DNA of 64,000 bases from Raoultibacter phocaeensis. Its GTDB lineage: Bacteria > Actinomycetota > Coriobacteriia > Coriobacteriales > Eggerthellaceae. The stretch covers positions 1,488,001 to 1,552,000 of the forward strand of contig NZ_CABDUX010000001.1 in assembly GCF_901411515.1 (NCBI RefSeq), in the 5' to 3' direction. The translations under genes were made by a program, and so were the position numbers. Under the pieces are notes generated by a model. The model was given only the letters and a program-made list of their open reading frames with translations, did not search any database and was not told the DNA's origin. Shown one piece after another: positions 26,801 to 35,463 of this stretch; position 1 is the first letter of the stretch, and every line of letters begins with the position of its first letter.

Positions 26801-28234
26801 CGGTTCGATCTGGCGGACGTACGCCGTGGAGTTGGGGAGGTACCCCGCAGGCGCGGCGACCTCCCGGACGACCAGGGTGCCGTAGGGCAGCCCGACCTGC
26901 CCGAGCGAGTTCTCGAACCTCTCCTCCAAGGGGATCGTGGCCCAGCCGTCCTCGTCGGTCGTGATCGTCCAGGTGCGGCCGGGCGCCGTCTGGGCGATGG
27001 ACGGCCAGTCCGCCGCCCAGTTCCCCTCGACGCCGTCGACGGCCTCGACCCTCCAGTCGTGCGTCCCCTCGCCGTCGGGCGCTATCCCCCGAACGTAGCC
27101 CGGGTACCAGCTCACCTCGAACCTGGCGCCCGCGAGAACGGCGCTTCCCTGGGGCAGGTTCGCGCTCCCGTTGAACTTCCTCTCGCCGTCGAACTTCCCG
27201 AGCAGGGCGGCGACGGGGTCGAGCCCGGGCACCTCCGCGACGCGGACGGCGGCCGTGCGCCCCGACAGCGTGGCATGGTGCCTGTCCCTGTCGAGCTGGA
27301 ACCCTTTGGAGGACGTCTTCTCCTGCACGTAGTAGTCCCCGTAGGGCATCCTCCCCGTGCCGGCGCGCCCGTTCTCGTCCGTCGTGATCGAGCACACCCA
27401 CTCGCCCGACGCCTTGAACACGTCGTAGACGGCCCCTGCGAGGGAATAGCACGGGTTGCCGTCCGTGACGCCCGGATCGGAGCTCTCCTTCACCAGCTCG
27501 ATGAAGCCGCCCAAGGGGGCGGACTTGAGCCATGCGATGCACTGGCTGCCGTTGCCCCGGGTGACCCCGACGGTGGCCTGCCGGGCGCAGTCGCGCAGGG
27601 CCTCGACCGCCTCGGGCGCGACGCCGTCGACCGCGTCCCCGTCGACGATCGCCGAGCAGAGCTCGTGGAAGGCCCTGCTCTGCTCCTCCCATTCGCCGCG
27701 GTTGCTGGTCCCGTTGAAGGGGTCGCACCATCCGTTCCATGCCTGGGCGAACACGTAGGAGAGCATGACGTGCAGCCGCGCGTAGTAGCTGTCGTCCTCG
27801 TTGTGCATCGAGAGGCAGCGCCTGGTCTGCTGCCAGAGCGGCGAGGCAACCTCGGCCACGTCGTTGCGGCTCCCGTAGCCTTCCCCGACCGCGTGCTCCG
27901 CGAGTATCATGGCCGTGCATATGATCGCCGCGCCCCTGCTGTCCGACCCCTTGGTCTCGTCGTAGGCGTACCGTCCGTCGGGGGTGCCGAGGTTGGGCTG
28001 GGTGCAGAAGGCGAGGTGCCCGTCCGCCCTGAAGTAGTTCGTCCCGAACCCGTCGTAGAGCTCGGAGCCCGTGTTCGACACCGTCACGGAGCTGTCCGCC
28101 CGCGCCGCCGGGGGAAAGGCCGCCCCCTGCAGCGCGACGATAAGCGCGAGCGCCGCGGCGGCCAGCCCGCGCGCCCTCCTCCCGCGCTCCCTCGGCGAGC
28201 GCCTATGCGCCGTTCCCGCTTCCGTCCGTTCCAT
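23888..28234 (-). CDS. Giant SpaA-type isopeptide surface adhesin, LPKTG-anchored
   Basis: This 1448-aa protein has a signal peptide (AAAALALIVALQGAAFPPAARA), an N-terminal globular domain (about 50-240, with AFCTQPNLGTPDG, possibly a thioester-type head), and then at least eight prealbumin-like SpaA/Cna-B modules. The modules repeat 'GTI.V.K.D.ETG....L.GA.F.V' and E-boxes such as YVLVERAAPKDY and YEVVETKPPAGC. It ends with LPKTG, a hydrophobic helix and a basic tail. It is the last gene of the conjugation operon and overlaps the SSB-like gene, so it probably promotes mating contact, by analogy with PrgB-type aggregation substances (inference). A housekeeping sortase would anchor it. Confidence 0.88.
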   Translation of the reverse strand: MERTEAGTAHRRSPRERGRRARGLAAAALALIVALQGAAFPPAARADSSVTVSNTGSELYDGFGTNYFRADGHLAFCTQPNLGTPDGRYAYDETKGSDSRGAAIICTAMILAEHAVGEGYGSRNDVAEVASPLWQQTRRCLSMHNEDDSYYARLHVMLSYVFAQAWNGWCDPFNGTSNRGEWEEQSRAFHELCSAIVDGDAVDGVAPEAVEALRDCARQATVGVTRGNGSQCIAWLKSAPLGGFIELVKESSDPGVTDGNPCYSLAGAVYDVFKASGEWVCSITTDENGRAGTGRMPYGDYYVQEKTSSKGFQLDRDRHHATLSGRTAAVRVAEVPGLDPVAALLGKFDGERKFNGSANLPQGSAVLAGARFEVSWYPGYVRGIAPDGEGTHDWRVEAVDGVEGNWAADWPSIAQTAPGRTWTITTDEDGWATIPLEERFENSLGQVGLPYGTLVVREVAAPAGYLPNSTAYVRQIEPGASAPNVSTYDMPEVPEQVKRGDVSLVKFGETETDEDKQPEVKVPLAGVEFEIANLNGNPVIGPDGKEAAEGGVVCTIRTDDAGWASTETLRAQGASGSLPVGRYEVREVASTVPQGYKRVDPFEVEVVDDGQVLRYTLEDKTGTAIRVVKQDAETGRQVSGRMTFRVLDESMDVVTLTSHYPTVTVHSAFTTDSRGACVLPEKLAQGRYYIQEAQSPEGYVLSPDPVPFAVDSFTVGAWDEPIVVTVANSPQKGTIAITKTDSETGGAIASGTATFAVEAAEDVVTPDGTLRAVKGEVVAEVSTDGTGTARTGELYLGRYLVRETAAPAPYLLDGSPVEAVLSYAGQEVPVTSAAVSVPDEQARGTIEVVKTDAETGKTVPLAGAEFDVVATDDVLAGDGAVLVEAGEVVERLETDGSGRAETGPLYLSAYELVERAAPEGYVLSDEPVRVELAYAGQSTPVVKASAEYPDEPQKGTIALRKHDSYSGNPLQGAVYEVRAATDIATPDGTVRHKKGEVVSTMETDAEGVARCDELHLGTYEVVETKPPAGCALPDGDEGIVVTLAYAGQEAEAFEERVGAYDAPTEADVVKTRTGTGEPLEGVSFAWWPAEAEIDVDAPEGAGAVGIAVEAPEGVDVAGVSLVPTSGGSDDAGGASDEVAGREAVGLEGKGGAWIAEAPFGSYELRAAISSEEGEPAEFDIASVDLSAESDTAVLRASASWEGGPGAEARTLAWSVEEADVLVAPEALESGATDEEGRIEARYLEPGIWKFRETEALPGYVLDEDVREVVVDDGGRIEGKARFELALENDFTKVRVSKQDIAGKGELAGAELEMRDEEGAVVDSWTSDGEPHMIEELPAGGYVLVERAAPKDYGLAEDVAFTVEETGEVQHVTMYDEAIPGTLAALLPKTGDPLPSWAWLLGAALAAAAVLAIAGPPIGRGDKDRREPGSGDGEDAAASASLGEGRPRR

Positions 28235-28577
28235 TGCCCTCTCCTTTCCTGCCGTCGTTCTCGATGCTCACGGCCGACGCCACCAGCGTCGCGTGGTACG
28301 CGCTCGACCCGTCCGCGCCGACGCTGCGCCTGCTGCGGATCCTGCCGACGAGGCAGACCCTGTCGCCGGGGGCGACCCCGGCGAACCTCTCCGGGGCGTC
28401 GGGCGCGTAGTACGAGCAGTTGAAGTAGTCCCTCTGCGGCGCGGCCGAGCTCCCGTCGTCCCGCTCGGTGACGGCGACGACGCGGACGTTGGCGACCGGG
28501 ACGCCGCCACCCGTCGCTCCGAACGTGGGCTCCGCGGTGACCGTTCCCGACACGACCGCGAGGTTCTCGTCCCTCAT
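28203..28577 (-). CDS. SSB-like OB-fold protein of the conjugation operon
   Basis: The 124-aa product (MRDENLAVVSGTVTAEPTFG...VANVRVVAVTERDDG...RDYFNCSYYAPDAPERF...GDRVCLVGRIRSRRSVG...YHATLVASAV) has the beta pattern of single-stranded DNA-binding proteins with a short acidic/Gly tail. It would coat transferred ssDNA. It starts in ATGA overlap with the upstream ATPase gene. A second SSB is encoded at 44768. Confidence 0.75.
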   Translation of the reverse strand: MRDENLAVVSGTVTAEPTFGATGGGVPVANVRVVAVTERDDGSSAAPQRDYFNCSYYAPDAPERFAGVAPGDRVCLVGRIRSRRSVGADGSSAYHATLVASAVSIENDGRKGEGNGTDGSGNGA

Positions 28578-29969
28578 GATTCGCCGCCCCCCTTCGCCTC
28601 GGAGGCGCCCTTCCTCTTGAAGGCCGGCCTGCCCTGGCCGCGCCGTCTCGGCGCGAGCTCGCCGCAGAAGGGGCCCATGTCGGGCAGGTCCGCCTCCACG
28701 TCCAGCAAATCGGGAGAGTGGGGCATGGCGGCCCACCTGAGCCCTTCGGCCTTGAGCGCGTCCTTCAGGAACGAGGCCGTGCGGTCCATGGCCTTGGCGT
28801 TGGAGTCGGCGAAGGCCCAGACCGACGACGAGGCGGCGTCGCGCGGGGCCTCCGACGCGAACCTCTTCAGGTCGGCGGCCTCGGGCAGGGACGTGCCCGT
28901 CACGATAACGCGGGCGTCCGCGAGGTTGAAGGCCGCGATGTTGGGCTCCGGCACGTCGCGGCCGTAGTAGAGGACCGCGCAGTCGACCACGACCGCATCG
29001 TAGTCGCCCTTCGCGGCGCTCGGCGCGCAGCCGCGGAAGACGTCGACGCCCCGGAGCCTGAAGCGGTCCTCGGCCCTCGCAACCACGCTCGAGGCGTACA
29101 GCGCCCACTCGTCGCCGTCGGAGAGCACGAGCGCGCACCTCGCCTTCTGCGCGGCGAGCCAGAAGGCGCAGGCGAAGGCGGCGTGCGTGACCCCCGCTCC
29201 CGGGCGCACCCCGGCTACCGCGAGCGTACGCTTGCGTGGTGCGGGCCTGGGCCTCGCGCCATCGGCGAGCGCGGAGGCGACGGCCTCGGCGGCCGCCTCG
29301 GCCGCGACTTCCCGGATCTCCTCCCTCGCGAGGGAGGACCTTCGCGGCGAGCAGCCCGTAGTCCACGAACTCCGCCGTCGGCGCGTCCTCGGCGCCTTCC
29401 CTCCCCCCGGCCAGCGCCGCCGCAGGCTCCGGCTCCCAGGATCCTCGGAGGCCTCGCGCGCGGGAGGCGCCGGGGGCAGGGAGGGGCGCGGGCGCCTCTT
29501 GCGGCCGAACGGCGGGCCGCTTGGGCCTGCGGCGGGCAGGCGCCTCCTCCGCCCACCCCGCGACGTCGGACGGCAGCGCCGGGGCCTCGATCCTGCGCGG
29601 CAGCACCGTCCTTGTGACGTGGCCGGCGGAAGGCACGACGATGTCGCGGACCCCCGCGGCGACGAGCCTTCCGAGGTACGGGTCGTCGGCCGGCCTGGAC
29701 GGCGACGCGAGGAACACGATTCTCATGGTGCCCTCCGGGCTGAACACGTAGTCCAGGACGCCTTCCTCGGAAGGTCCGCCCTCCGGCATCGACTCGTCGT
29801 CCACCACCGCGACGGCGAACCCTCGTCGCGCGAGGGCCGAGAGCGTCGAGGCGACGTCGGCGCCCTCCGTCCAGGCGAGAACCGCCGCGGGGCCGAATCT
29901 CCCCATGGCCCCCGTCACCTCGCCCGCCCTCTCGGGGGCTGCGAGGACCGCCACGGCATCGTTTCCCAT
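28574..29969 (-). pseudogene. CpaE/TadZ-like ATPase, interrupted by a +1 frameshift
   Basis: Codons 1-212 from ATG 29969 encode a receiver-like domain (AVAVLAAPERAGEV...VVDDESMPEGG...IVFLASPSRPADD) and a Pro-rich linker. At about 29333 the sensible frame changes by +1, and from there AREEIREVAAEAAAEAVASA leads into a degenerate ParA/MinD P-loop (LAVAGVRPGAGVTHAA) and a ParA-like domain ending at 28574. Skipping one C in the run CCC restores one protein of about 464 aa. The junction lies in a perfect 20-bp palindrome (29320-29339). The unshifted frame runs on into the SSB gene and yields an Arg-rich nonsense middle. It may be a mutation, a sequence error or programmed frameshifting. The role may be polar localisation of the transfer machine (inference). 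Confidence 0.7.
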
Positions 29970-29991
29970 ATCGTTCTCCTTCCGGTTGCAG

Positions 29992-32001
29992 CTACATAGG
30001 CTCGAGTATCACGAGCTGGGGGTAGGGCGCCTTCGCGACGAGCGACTTCAGGAGCTCGAGGGGGATGTCGAGCTTCGCCTCGCCGGCGTCCTCGATCTCC
30101 GACCACGTGGCGCTGCGGGAGCCGGGGTCGGCCAGGTACGCCGTCCGCCCGTCCTCCGACAGGCCGGCCCACACGACGAAATGCCCCGACGTGGCGAAGG
30201 CGTAGCCCTCCGATGGCCCCGAGGAGGCGATGTTGGCGATCGCGCAGCCCCCGCGCCCGATGGCGTCCGCCGCAGCCTCCCAGTCGCCCTCCTGCGCGTA
30301 CTGCGCGTGGTAGCCCCTCAGCCCGAACTCCTCGGAGGCGCCGGGGATCTGCGAGGGGTAGAGCAGGTTCGCGGAGTCGAGGACGCCCCGCTCCCGTCCC
30401 ATGGAGAGCACCGTCAAGGGGTCGATCGAGCGGTCGCCCGAGTAGGTCGCCCACACCATGGCGAGGCATGTCGTGCCGCATCCCGACGAGCCGATCGTCC
30501 CGCCTCCCACCAGGTAGTCGGGGCTCTGCCATTGGGGGTCGCCCTGGTTGTAGTAGACCCACTCGCCCTGGAACGCCGGCGGGCCGCCGGAGACGAGCTC
30601 GTAGAAGGCGCGCTCGCTGAACGTGATGCGCCCGGCGGCGTCGACCTCGACGGATCTGAGCGCCCGCAGGTAGGAGCCTGCGAGCTCCTGCTTCTCGGAG
30701 GCGGTGAACAGCGGGTCGGCCCACGCCTCGGAGCCGGGCTCTCCGGGCGCGCCCTCGGGGGGCCGCGAGAGCCAGTCGAGCACCTCCTCGAGCTCGGCCG
30801 CGTAGCGGCTCGCGTACGCCTGCGGGGCGTTGCCCGGAGGGTTCGCGATCATGGCTCCGCAGAGCGCCCTGGCCACTTCCTCGTCGCTCATCGAGTCGTC
30901 GAGGGCAGCCGCCTCGAAGTAGCGCCGCGCCCCTCCGGGCCCGTTGAGGTTCACGAGCCCGCACACCAGCCCCTTGACGCAGTCGCGCCGGGACGGCAGC
31001 GACGCGAAGCCCATCTCGCCGAGCAGCCGCTCTCCGGGCAGGTAGTAGCTATCGTACTCGTAGCGGTCCTGGAGCTCGGCGAAGAGCGCCGGGTCGGCCG
31101 CGTAGGCGGCGATCCAGGACCTCTCGAGCGCCGGGTCGCCCTGGGCGATGGGGCCTGCGGACCACGGCTCCAGCATCGGGAAGGCCCCGGGGGCCTCGGA
31201 GAGGCAGAAGGCTATGAAGCCGTCGAGCCCGTATCGGCGGTCGAACTGGTAGTAGCCGAGGGCGTTGCCGCCGTCGCCCCAGCCTCCTCCGTAGTCGGCG
31301 CTCTCGTGGGCGGCGTAGTACTTGAACTCCTGCGAGAGCGATCCGAGCTCCGCCCCGCCGGACGAGGCGAACATGTCCGCGAACGTCCGGCACGAGACGC
31401 GCCAGTACGTGCTCGCCACCTCCTCGGTCCACCTCCAGACGCCCGCCTCCTCGTCGAAGGAGGCCCCGAGGCCCTCGGCCCCGTCGGGCTCGTCCGCGCT
31501 CTCGCGCGGGACCAGGTCGACACGCGTCTGCCGGACGGCCTTGAGGGCGCGCTCATGGACCGCCTCGTAGCGCGCCCTGTTCGACTCGACGAGGCCGAAG
31601 TCGTTGCCGGACATCGCGCTGTCGAGCGCCCAGAGCCACTGCCAGCTGGGAAGCTCGTAGACGCTCGATCCCTCCTCGTCCGGCCAGCGCCCGCGCGCCC
31701 ACCGCTCGAGCCTCTCCTGCTCCTCGGAGTAGTGCCGGACGCGGTCCGCCTCGATGCCCCCGCCCCGCACCCCGAGGAGCACCGACCCGCCGCCCGCGTC
31801 GGCGAAGCGCCCGCCGGCCGCGTCGGTCGCGACGTCCCACAGGCCGATGGGCGCGCTCAAGAGCGCGAACCCGGCAAGGATCGGGAGCGCCGCGGCCCCC
31901 GCCGCGAGCGCCGCGAGGCCGCCGGCGCGCCCTCCCTCCGCGGACGGCGAGAGCAGCGAGGACAGGGCGCCGAGGGCCTTCGCGACTGCCGGGACGCCCA
32001 T
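29992..32001 (-). CDS. Conjugation-associated cell-wall hydrolase: muramidase-like plus C39-like peptidase
   Basis: The 669-aa protein has an N-terminal membrane helix (about 28-55), a central lysozyme-like region (about 200-330, E233 in AAHESADYGGGWGDGGNALGYYQFD) and a C-terminal papain-like C39_2 domain (about 480-665) with C508 in GSSGCGTTCLAMVWATY and H607 in SGHFVVWAG. Such two-domain VirB1-type hydrolases open peptidoglycan for the mating channel in Gram-positive conjugation systems. It starts just after the VirB4 stop and precedes the CpaE-like gene. Confidence 0.85.
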   Translation of the reverse strand: MGVPAVAKALGALSSLLSPSAEGGRAGGLAALAAGAAALPILAGFALLSAPIGLWDVATDAAGGRFADAGGGSVLLGVRGGGIEADRVRHYSEEQERLERWARGRWPDEEGSSVYELPSWQWLWALDSAMSGNDFGLVESNRARYEAVHERALKAVRQTRVDLVPRESADEPDGAEGLGASFDEEAGVWRWTEEVASTYWRVSCRTFADMFASSGGAELGSLSQEFKYYAAHESADYGGGWGDGGNALGYYQFDRRYGLDGFIAFCLSEAPGAFPMLEPWSAGPIAQGDPALERSWIAAYAADPALFAELQDRYEYDSYYLPGERLLGEMGFASLPSRRDCVKGLVCGLVNLNGPGGARRYFEAAALDDSMSDEEVARALCGAMIANPPGNAPQAYASRYAAELEEVLDWLSRPPEGAPGEPGSEAWADPLFTASEKQELAGSYLRALRSVEVDAAGRITFSERAFYELVSGGPPAFQGEWVYYNQGDPQWQSPDYLVGGGTIGSSGCGTTCLAMVWATYSGDRSIDPLTVLSMGRERGVLDSANLLYPSQIPGASEEFGLRGYHAQYAQEGDWEAAADAIGRGGCAIANIASSGPSEGYAFATSGHFVVWAGLSEDGRTAYLADPGSRSATWSEIEDAGEAKLDIPLELLKSLVAKAPYPQLVILEPM

Positions 32002-32002
32002 C

Positions 32003-33871
32003 TCAGCGACCCCCTCCCTTGCCGAACAGGCCGCGCTCGTAGTCGTCGAGCTCGTTCTTCATCCAGATGCTCGAGGATCCGACGCGGGCGAAGAAGCCGC
32101 CTTTGTCGAGGCGCTCGATCTTGAGGACGGTCTCCTCGGGCAGGTGGAGCAGCCGCGCCGCGTCCTCCAGGTTCTTGCCGTCGGTCTGCCCGACGAACCG
32201 GTAGGTCGCCTGGTCGAACATCGCCTGGCCGGCGGTCTCGTCCAGCGCCTGCAGGAAGTGCGAGATCTGCTGCGAGGAGACCGCCCAGAACGAACCGTAC
32301 TTGCGCCCGCGCAAGAAGCCCTCGGCCACGATGCCCGCGGCCTGCGGGAAGCGCATGGTGATGAGGTGGGCCTCCTCGACGGCGGTGAGCATCTTCTTCC
32401 CGCTCCCGCGGTTGGCGTCGGACTGCGACTGCAGCCAGCGGAAGGCGTTGTAGTACTGGGCCTCGGCCAGGGCGCGGTCCTCGGGCATCTTGAGGGCGTC
32501 GAGCACGACGAGGCCCGCATCGGCCGGGACCGAGGTGGAGCCCTCCCAGAGGCGCGCGTAGGGCCCGCCCGTGAGCTTCCTGAGCTTCGCGAGCACGCGC
32601 TCGGCGTTGTCCCTCTCTCGGCCGGCGGCGAGGCCCTCCGCGTAGCTTTCGAGGAACCCGGCGAGGTCGCCCATGCAGGGGTAGGCGCGCCCGGGGCCCT
32701 CGGCCACCTCGGCGATCGTGGTCGAGTAGTCGATGCCGTAGCCCTCGTAGGCCTTCGAGGCCGCGTACTCGACGAGGTTCCTCATGTCCTCCGTGAGCTC
32801 CAGGGCGCGGCCGAAGAACTCGACCAGAAACGGCATGTGGTACGACAGCGCGCTCGCCTCGGGGCTCTCTCCGAGGTCGTCGGGGTCCGAAGGGTCGACG
32901 ACCATGGGCGGCACCCGCAGCTCCCAGGGGCTGATGGTCATGCCGGCGCCGCCGATGCCCAGGTCGACCCAGGCGCCGCCGAGGTCGCCGCACATCTTCT
33001 TGAACTCGCGCTCGGGGTCGACGATGCGCACGCGCCATCCGAGCACGCTCACGCAGTAGTGGACGAAGCGCTTCAGCAGCGTCGACTTCCCCGAGCCCGT
33101 CTTGCCGACGAATATCATGTGCGCGGCGGCGCGGTCGTCGGTGGAGGTCGCCGGGTCGATGACCACGGCGCCGCCCTGCTCGTCGGTGCCCACCACCAGG
33201 CCCGCCCCGTCGTTGAGGCCTATGGCGGCGAAGGGCAGGCCCCCGGCGATCGTCTCGGTGGGGACGGGAGCCGCGGCCGGCCCGAAGGTGTGCGGGTCGC
33301 GCACCATGAGGGGGCTCGCCGCCCAGAAGGCGTCCTCCTGCGCGTTGAAGGCGGTCTTGGCGGCGAACCCGGCGTTCGCGAGCGCCCCGCGCACGTCGCG
33401 GTCGAGCCTTTCGAGCTCGTCTTCCGACCCGGCCCTCAGGACGAGGTAGGTCGCCATGTTCCAGAACCGCTCGCCCCCCTCGATGACGCGCGACGCCGCC
33501 TGCTCCCCGAGCGCGCGCTCGTGCTCCATCCGCACGGCCTCCACCATGTCACGGGCGCCGACGCTGAGCCCCGCGCCCAGGTTCTTGTCCTGGTTCGCGA
33601 GGCTCTTCAGCAGGCCGCCCTCGCCGAGGGGCTCGAAACGGAACGTCACCGACACGGCGGGGTTGCCCAGAAGCGGCTCCATCCACCCGACGCGCTGCTC
33701 CGTCTTGTATCCCCGGCCGGCGACGTACAGCACGCGGACGAGCCTGTCGTCGACGACCATGCGGTCCATCATGAGCCGGCCCGCGGCGTCGACGGTGGCG
33801 ATCTGCGACGGCGAGACGGCGTTCAGGACGACGGGGTTCGGCGCGCCCGCCCCCCTCTCCGGGCGCCTCAC
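32003..33871 (-). CDS. virB4: VirB4-like conjugation ATPase
   Basis: The 622-aa protein has the VirB4/TrsE N-terminal region (about 10-225) and a RecA-like ATPase domain with Walker A GKTGSGKS (256-263) and a Walker B-type strand MLTAVEEAHLI; the usual DE is EE. It powers the type IV secretion channel. GTG 33871 overlaps the previous stop (GTGA). The upstream 220-aa gene looks like an extra VirB4 N-terminal piece. The gene lies in the middle of the minus-strand transfer operon. Confidence 0.93.
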   Translation of the reverse strand: MRRPERGAGAPNPVVLNAVSPSQIATVDAAGRLMMDRMVVDDRLVRVLYVAGRGYKTEQRVGWMEPLLGNPAVSVTFRFEPLGEGGLLKSLANQDKNLGAGLSVGARDMVEAVRMEHERALGEQAASRVIEGGERFWNMATYLVLRAGSEDELERLDRDVRGALANAGFAAKTAFNAQEDAFWAASPLMVRDPHTFGPAAAPVPTETIAGGLPFAAIGLNDGAGLVVGTDEQGGAVVIDPATSTDDRAAAHMIFVGKTGSGKSTLLKRFVHYCVSVLGWRVRIVDPEREFKKMCGDLGGAWVDLGIGGAGMTISPWELRVPPMVVDPSDPDDLGESPEASALSYHMPFLVEFFGRALELTEDMRNLVEYAASKAYEGYGIDYSTTIAEVAEGPGRAYPCMGDLAGFLESYAEGLAAGRERDNAERVLAKLRKLTGGPYARLWEGSTSVPADAGLVVLDALKMPEDRALAEAQYYNAFRWLQSQSDANRGSGKKMLTAVEEAHLITMRFPQAAGIVAEGFLRGRKYGSFWAVSSQQISHFLQALDETAGQAMFDQATYRFVGQTDGKNLEDAARLLHLPEETVLKIERLDKGGFFARVGSSSIWMKNELDDYERGLFGKGGGR

Positions 33872-34530
33872 AGCGCGCCTCCCGCCGAGGTGCCGGTCGG
33901 CTCGTTGGGGCAGACGTACCTCTTCACCATGGCGAGGGCCGCCGAGTCGCAGACGACCTCGGCCGAGAACCCGCATCGGGAGATCCTCTCGGCGAGGTCG
34001 GCGGCGCGCGCCGAGGCCTTCCCGAGGGCGTCGGGGCCGGGCGCCGTCTCCACGGCCACGTACACGTCCCGCTCGTACTTGGCCTCGCCGGCGTCGGGCG
34101 AGGCGCCGAGCCAGTAGCCGCGGACGTCCGCCAAAAGCGCGTCGGCCTCGCCGATGCGGCTCCAGCCCGCGCCCTCGGGGGCCTTACCTCCTGCGAGGCC
34201 CCTTCGCTCGCGCTCGAGCTCGCCGAGCCTGGCGAGGACGCGCTCGTGGTTCGCGGAGCGGTCGGCCGGTCGGGGCATCTCGAGGATGGCGAACGGCCGC
34301 GAGGCGTCCGCGCCGAGCGCGCCCTCGGTGACGCTCGCGAGCCTCTCCCGCTCGCTTTCCGTGAGGCCCGTGAGGTTCGCCCCCCGCACCGACACGGCGG
34401 AGACGACGGCCCCGTCGCTTCGCAGGACGGCGCAGCCCATCACGTTGGCGAGCGGGACCCTCTCCTGGGCGCACGCGCCGAGGGACCGGCCGCCGCGCCT
34501 CTTCGACGGCGGCGTGAGGAAATCGATCAT
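33868..34530 (-). CDS. Transfer protein resembling a VirB4 N-terminal domain
   Basis: The 220-aa product starts MIDFLTPPSKRRGGRSLG and contains 'ANVMGCAVLRSDGAVVSAVSVRG', 'FAILEMPRPADRSANHERVLARLGELERE' and 'YWLGASPDAGEAKYERDVYVAVET', the order of strands and helices seen in the CagE/TrbE/VirB4 N-terminal domain. It has no P-loop. It overlaps both neighbours by 4 bp, so it is translated in step with PrgI-like and VirB4. It may be half of a split VirB4 or an independent channel subunit. Confidence 0.65.
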   Translation of the reverse strand: MIDFLTPPSKRRGGRSLGACAQERVPLANVMGCAVLRSDGAVVSAVSVRGANLTGLTESERERLASVTEGALGADASRPFAILEMPRPADRSANHERVLARLGELERERRGLAGGKAPEGAGWSRIGEADALLADVRGYWLGASPDAGEAKYERDVYVAVETAPGPDALGKASARAADLAERISRCGFSAEVVCDSAALAMVKRYVCPNEPTGTSAGGAL

Positions 34531-35081
34531 CGTCGGCTCCAATCTTCTCGGTAGACGTACCGGCCCGCGCGCGACCTGCTCCGGGCGTACTTGGCCAGGT
34601 GGGCGGGCAGGGGATGGCCCTCTATCGGGGCGACCGCCCCCAGGGCGAGCGCCGAGGGCGCGAGGACGCAGATCGCGAACGACCACGCCGCGGGGATCGC
34701 GGGCTCCGCCCCCTCGACCGTCCTGCCGTCGATGCGCGCCGAGACGTCCTCCGGGCCCATCGACGCGTCGAGCCCCTCCGCCCGCGCCTCGGCCGCCCGC
34801 GCCCTCATTTCGGAGGAGAGCGCGGCGCCGGCCGCGTCGGCGGCCTCCGCCGACTTCAACGCGGACAGCTTGGAGGCGTACTCCTGGGAGAGCGCCGCCC
34901 TCTCCTGGGCGTTGAGCGGCCTCTCCGCCGGCACCGTGAAGGAGTTGGCCCACGGCATCGCGACGAACGCCCCGGCCATCGCCACGGCCACCACGAGCGC
35001 GGCGGCGCCCACCGATACGCCGCGCGCCACCTCGGCGCGGCCCTTGATGGGCCGGAACACCCGGTACGTCTTCTGCTCCAT
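34527..35081 (-). CDS. PrgI-family conjugation membrane protein
   Basis: The 184-aa product begins MEQKTYRVFRPIKGRAEVARGVSVGAAALVVAVAMAGAFVAMP, the basic head and first helix typical of PrgI-like proteins (VirB3 counterparts). A helical extracytoplasmic segment (about 55-125) is larger than usual, followed by a second helix (about 128-150) and a basic tail. GGAGGAGGGG precedes ATG 35081. It sits directly upstream of the VirB4 genes, as in other Gram-positive systems. Confidence 0.75.
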   Translation of the reverse strand: MEQKTYRVFRPIKGRAEVARGVSVGAAALVVAVAMAGAFVAMPWANSFTVPAERPLNAQERAALSQEYASKLSALKSAEAADAAGAALSSEMRARAAEARAEGLDASMGPEDVSARIDGRTVEGAEPAIPAAWSFAICVLAPSALALGAVAPIEGHPLPAHLAKYARSRSRAGRYVYREDWSRR

Positions 35082-35095
35082 GCCCCTCCTCCTCC

Positions 35096-35461
35096 TCATC
35101 GCGCGCCTCCTCCGCCGCCGAACCCGCCCCCGTAGCCGGGGTCGTCGTGCCAGGAGGCGTCGGGGTCGTTCTTCGCCGCCGCCTCCATGAGCTGCGACAG
35201 GTAGGCGTTCCCCGGGTCCGACTCGACCGTCCTCTCGATCTCGATCGCGAGCCTCGGGAGCAGCCCGATGAAGCCCACGACGAGCGCGATGCGCACGACG
35301 TTCGCGGCGAGGTTGGCGTTGTCCTCGTCGAACACGTCGGACTTCAGATGGCGGATGATGGAGATGACGAGGGCCGCGACGGCCGCGAGGACGACGAGGC
35401 CGAGCGCGGCGGGCGTGACGGTGCCCGTTATCAACGCGTACACCTGCGACGACTGGTCCAT
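35096..35461 (-). CDS. Small transfer membrane protein
   Basis: The 121-aa product (MDQSSQVYALITGTVTPAALGLVVLAAVAALVISIIRH...) has two hydrophobic helices (about 16-38 and 53-75) and a soluble, Gly-rich C-terminus. No family is recognised with certainty. It starts 3 bp after the VirB6-like gene and precedes PrgI, so it is part of the channel operon. Confidence 0.65.
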   Translation of the reverse strand: MDQSSQVYALITGTVTPAALGLVVLAAVAALVISIIRHLKSDVFDEDNANLAANVVRIALVVGFIGLLPRLAIEIERTVESDPGNAYLSQLMEAAAKNDPDASWHDDPGYGGGFGGGGGAR

Positions 35462-35463
35462 GG

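Noticed and set aside
24125-28423. Open frame of 1432 codons on the plus strand
   Set aside because: It is the antisense shadow of the SpaA-type adhesin, a GC-rich gene whose third-position bias keeps the opposite strand open; composition is Arg/Gly/Leu nonsense with no domain.
28203-29969. A single 589-codon gene joining the CpaE-like N-domain to the SSB-like protein
   Set aside because: The middle 250 codons are Arg-rich nonsense, while the +1 frame encodes a coherent ParA-like domain; the SSB has its own ATGA-coupled start.
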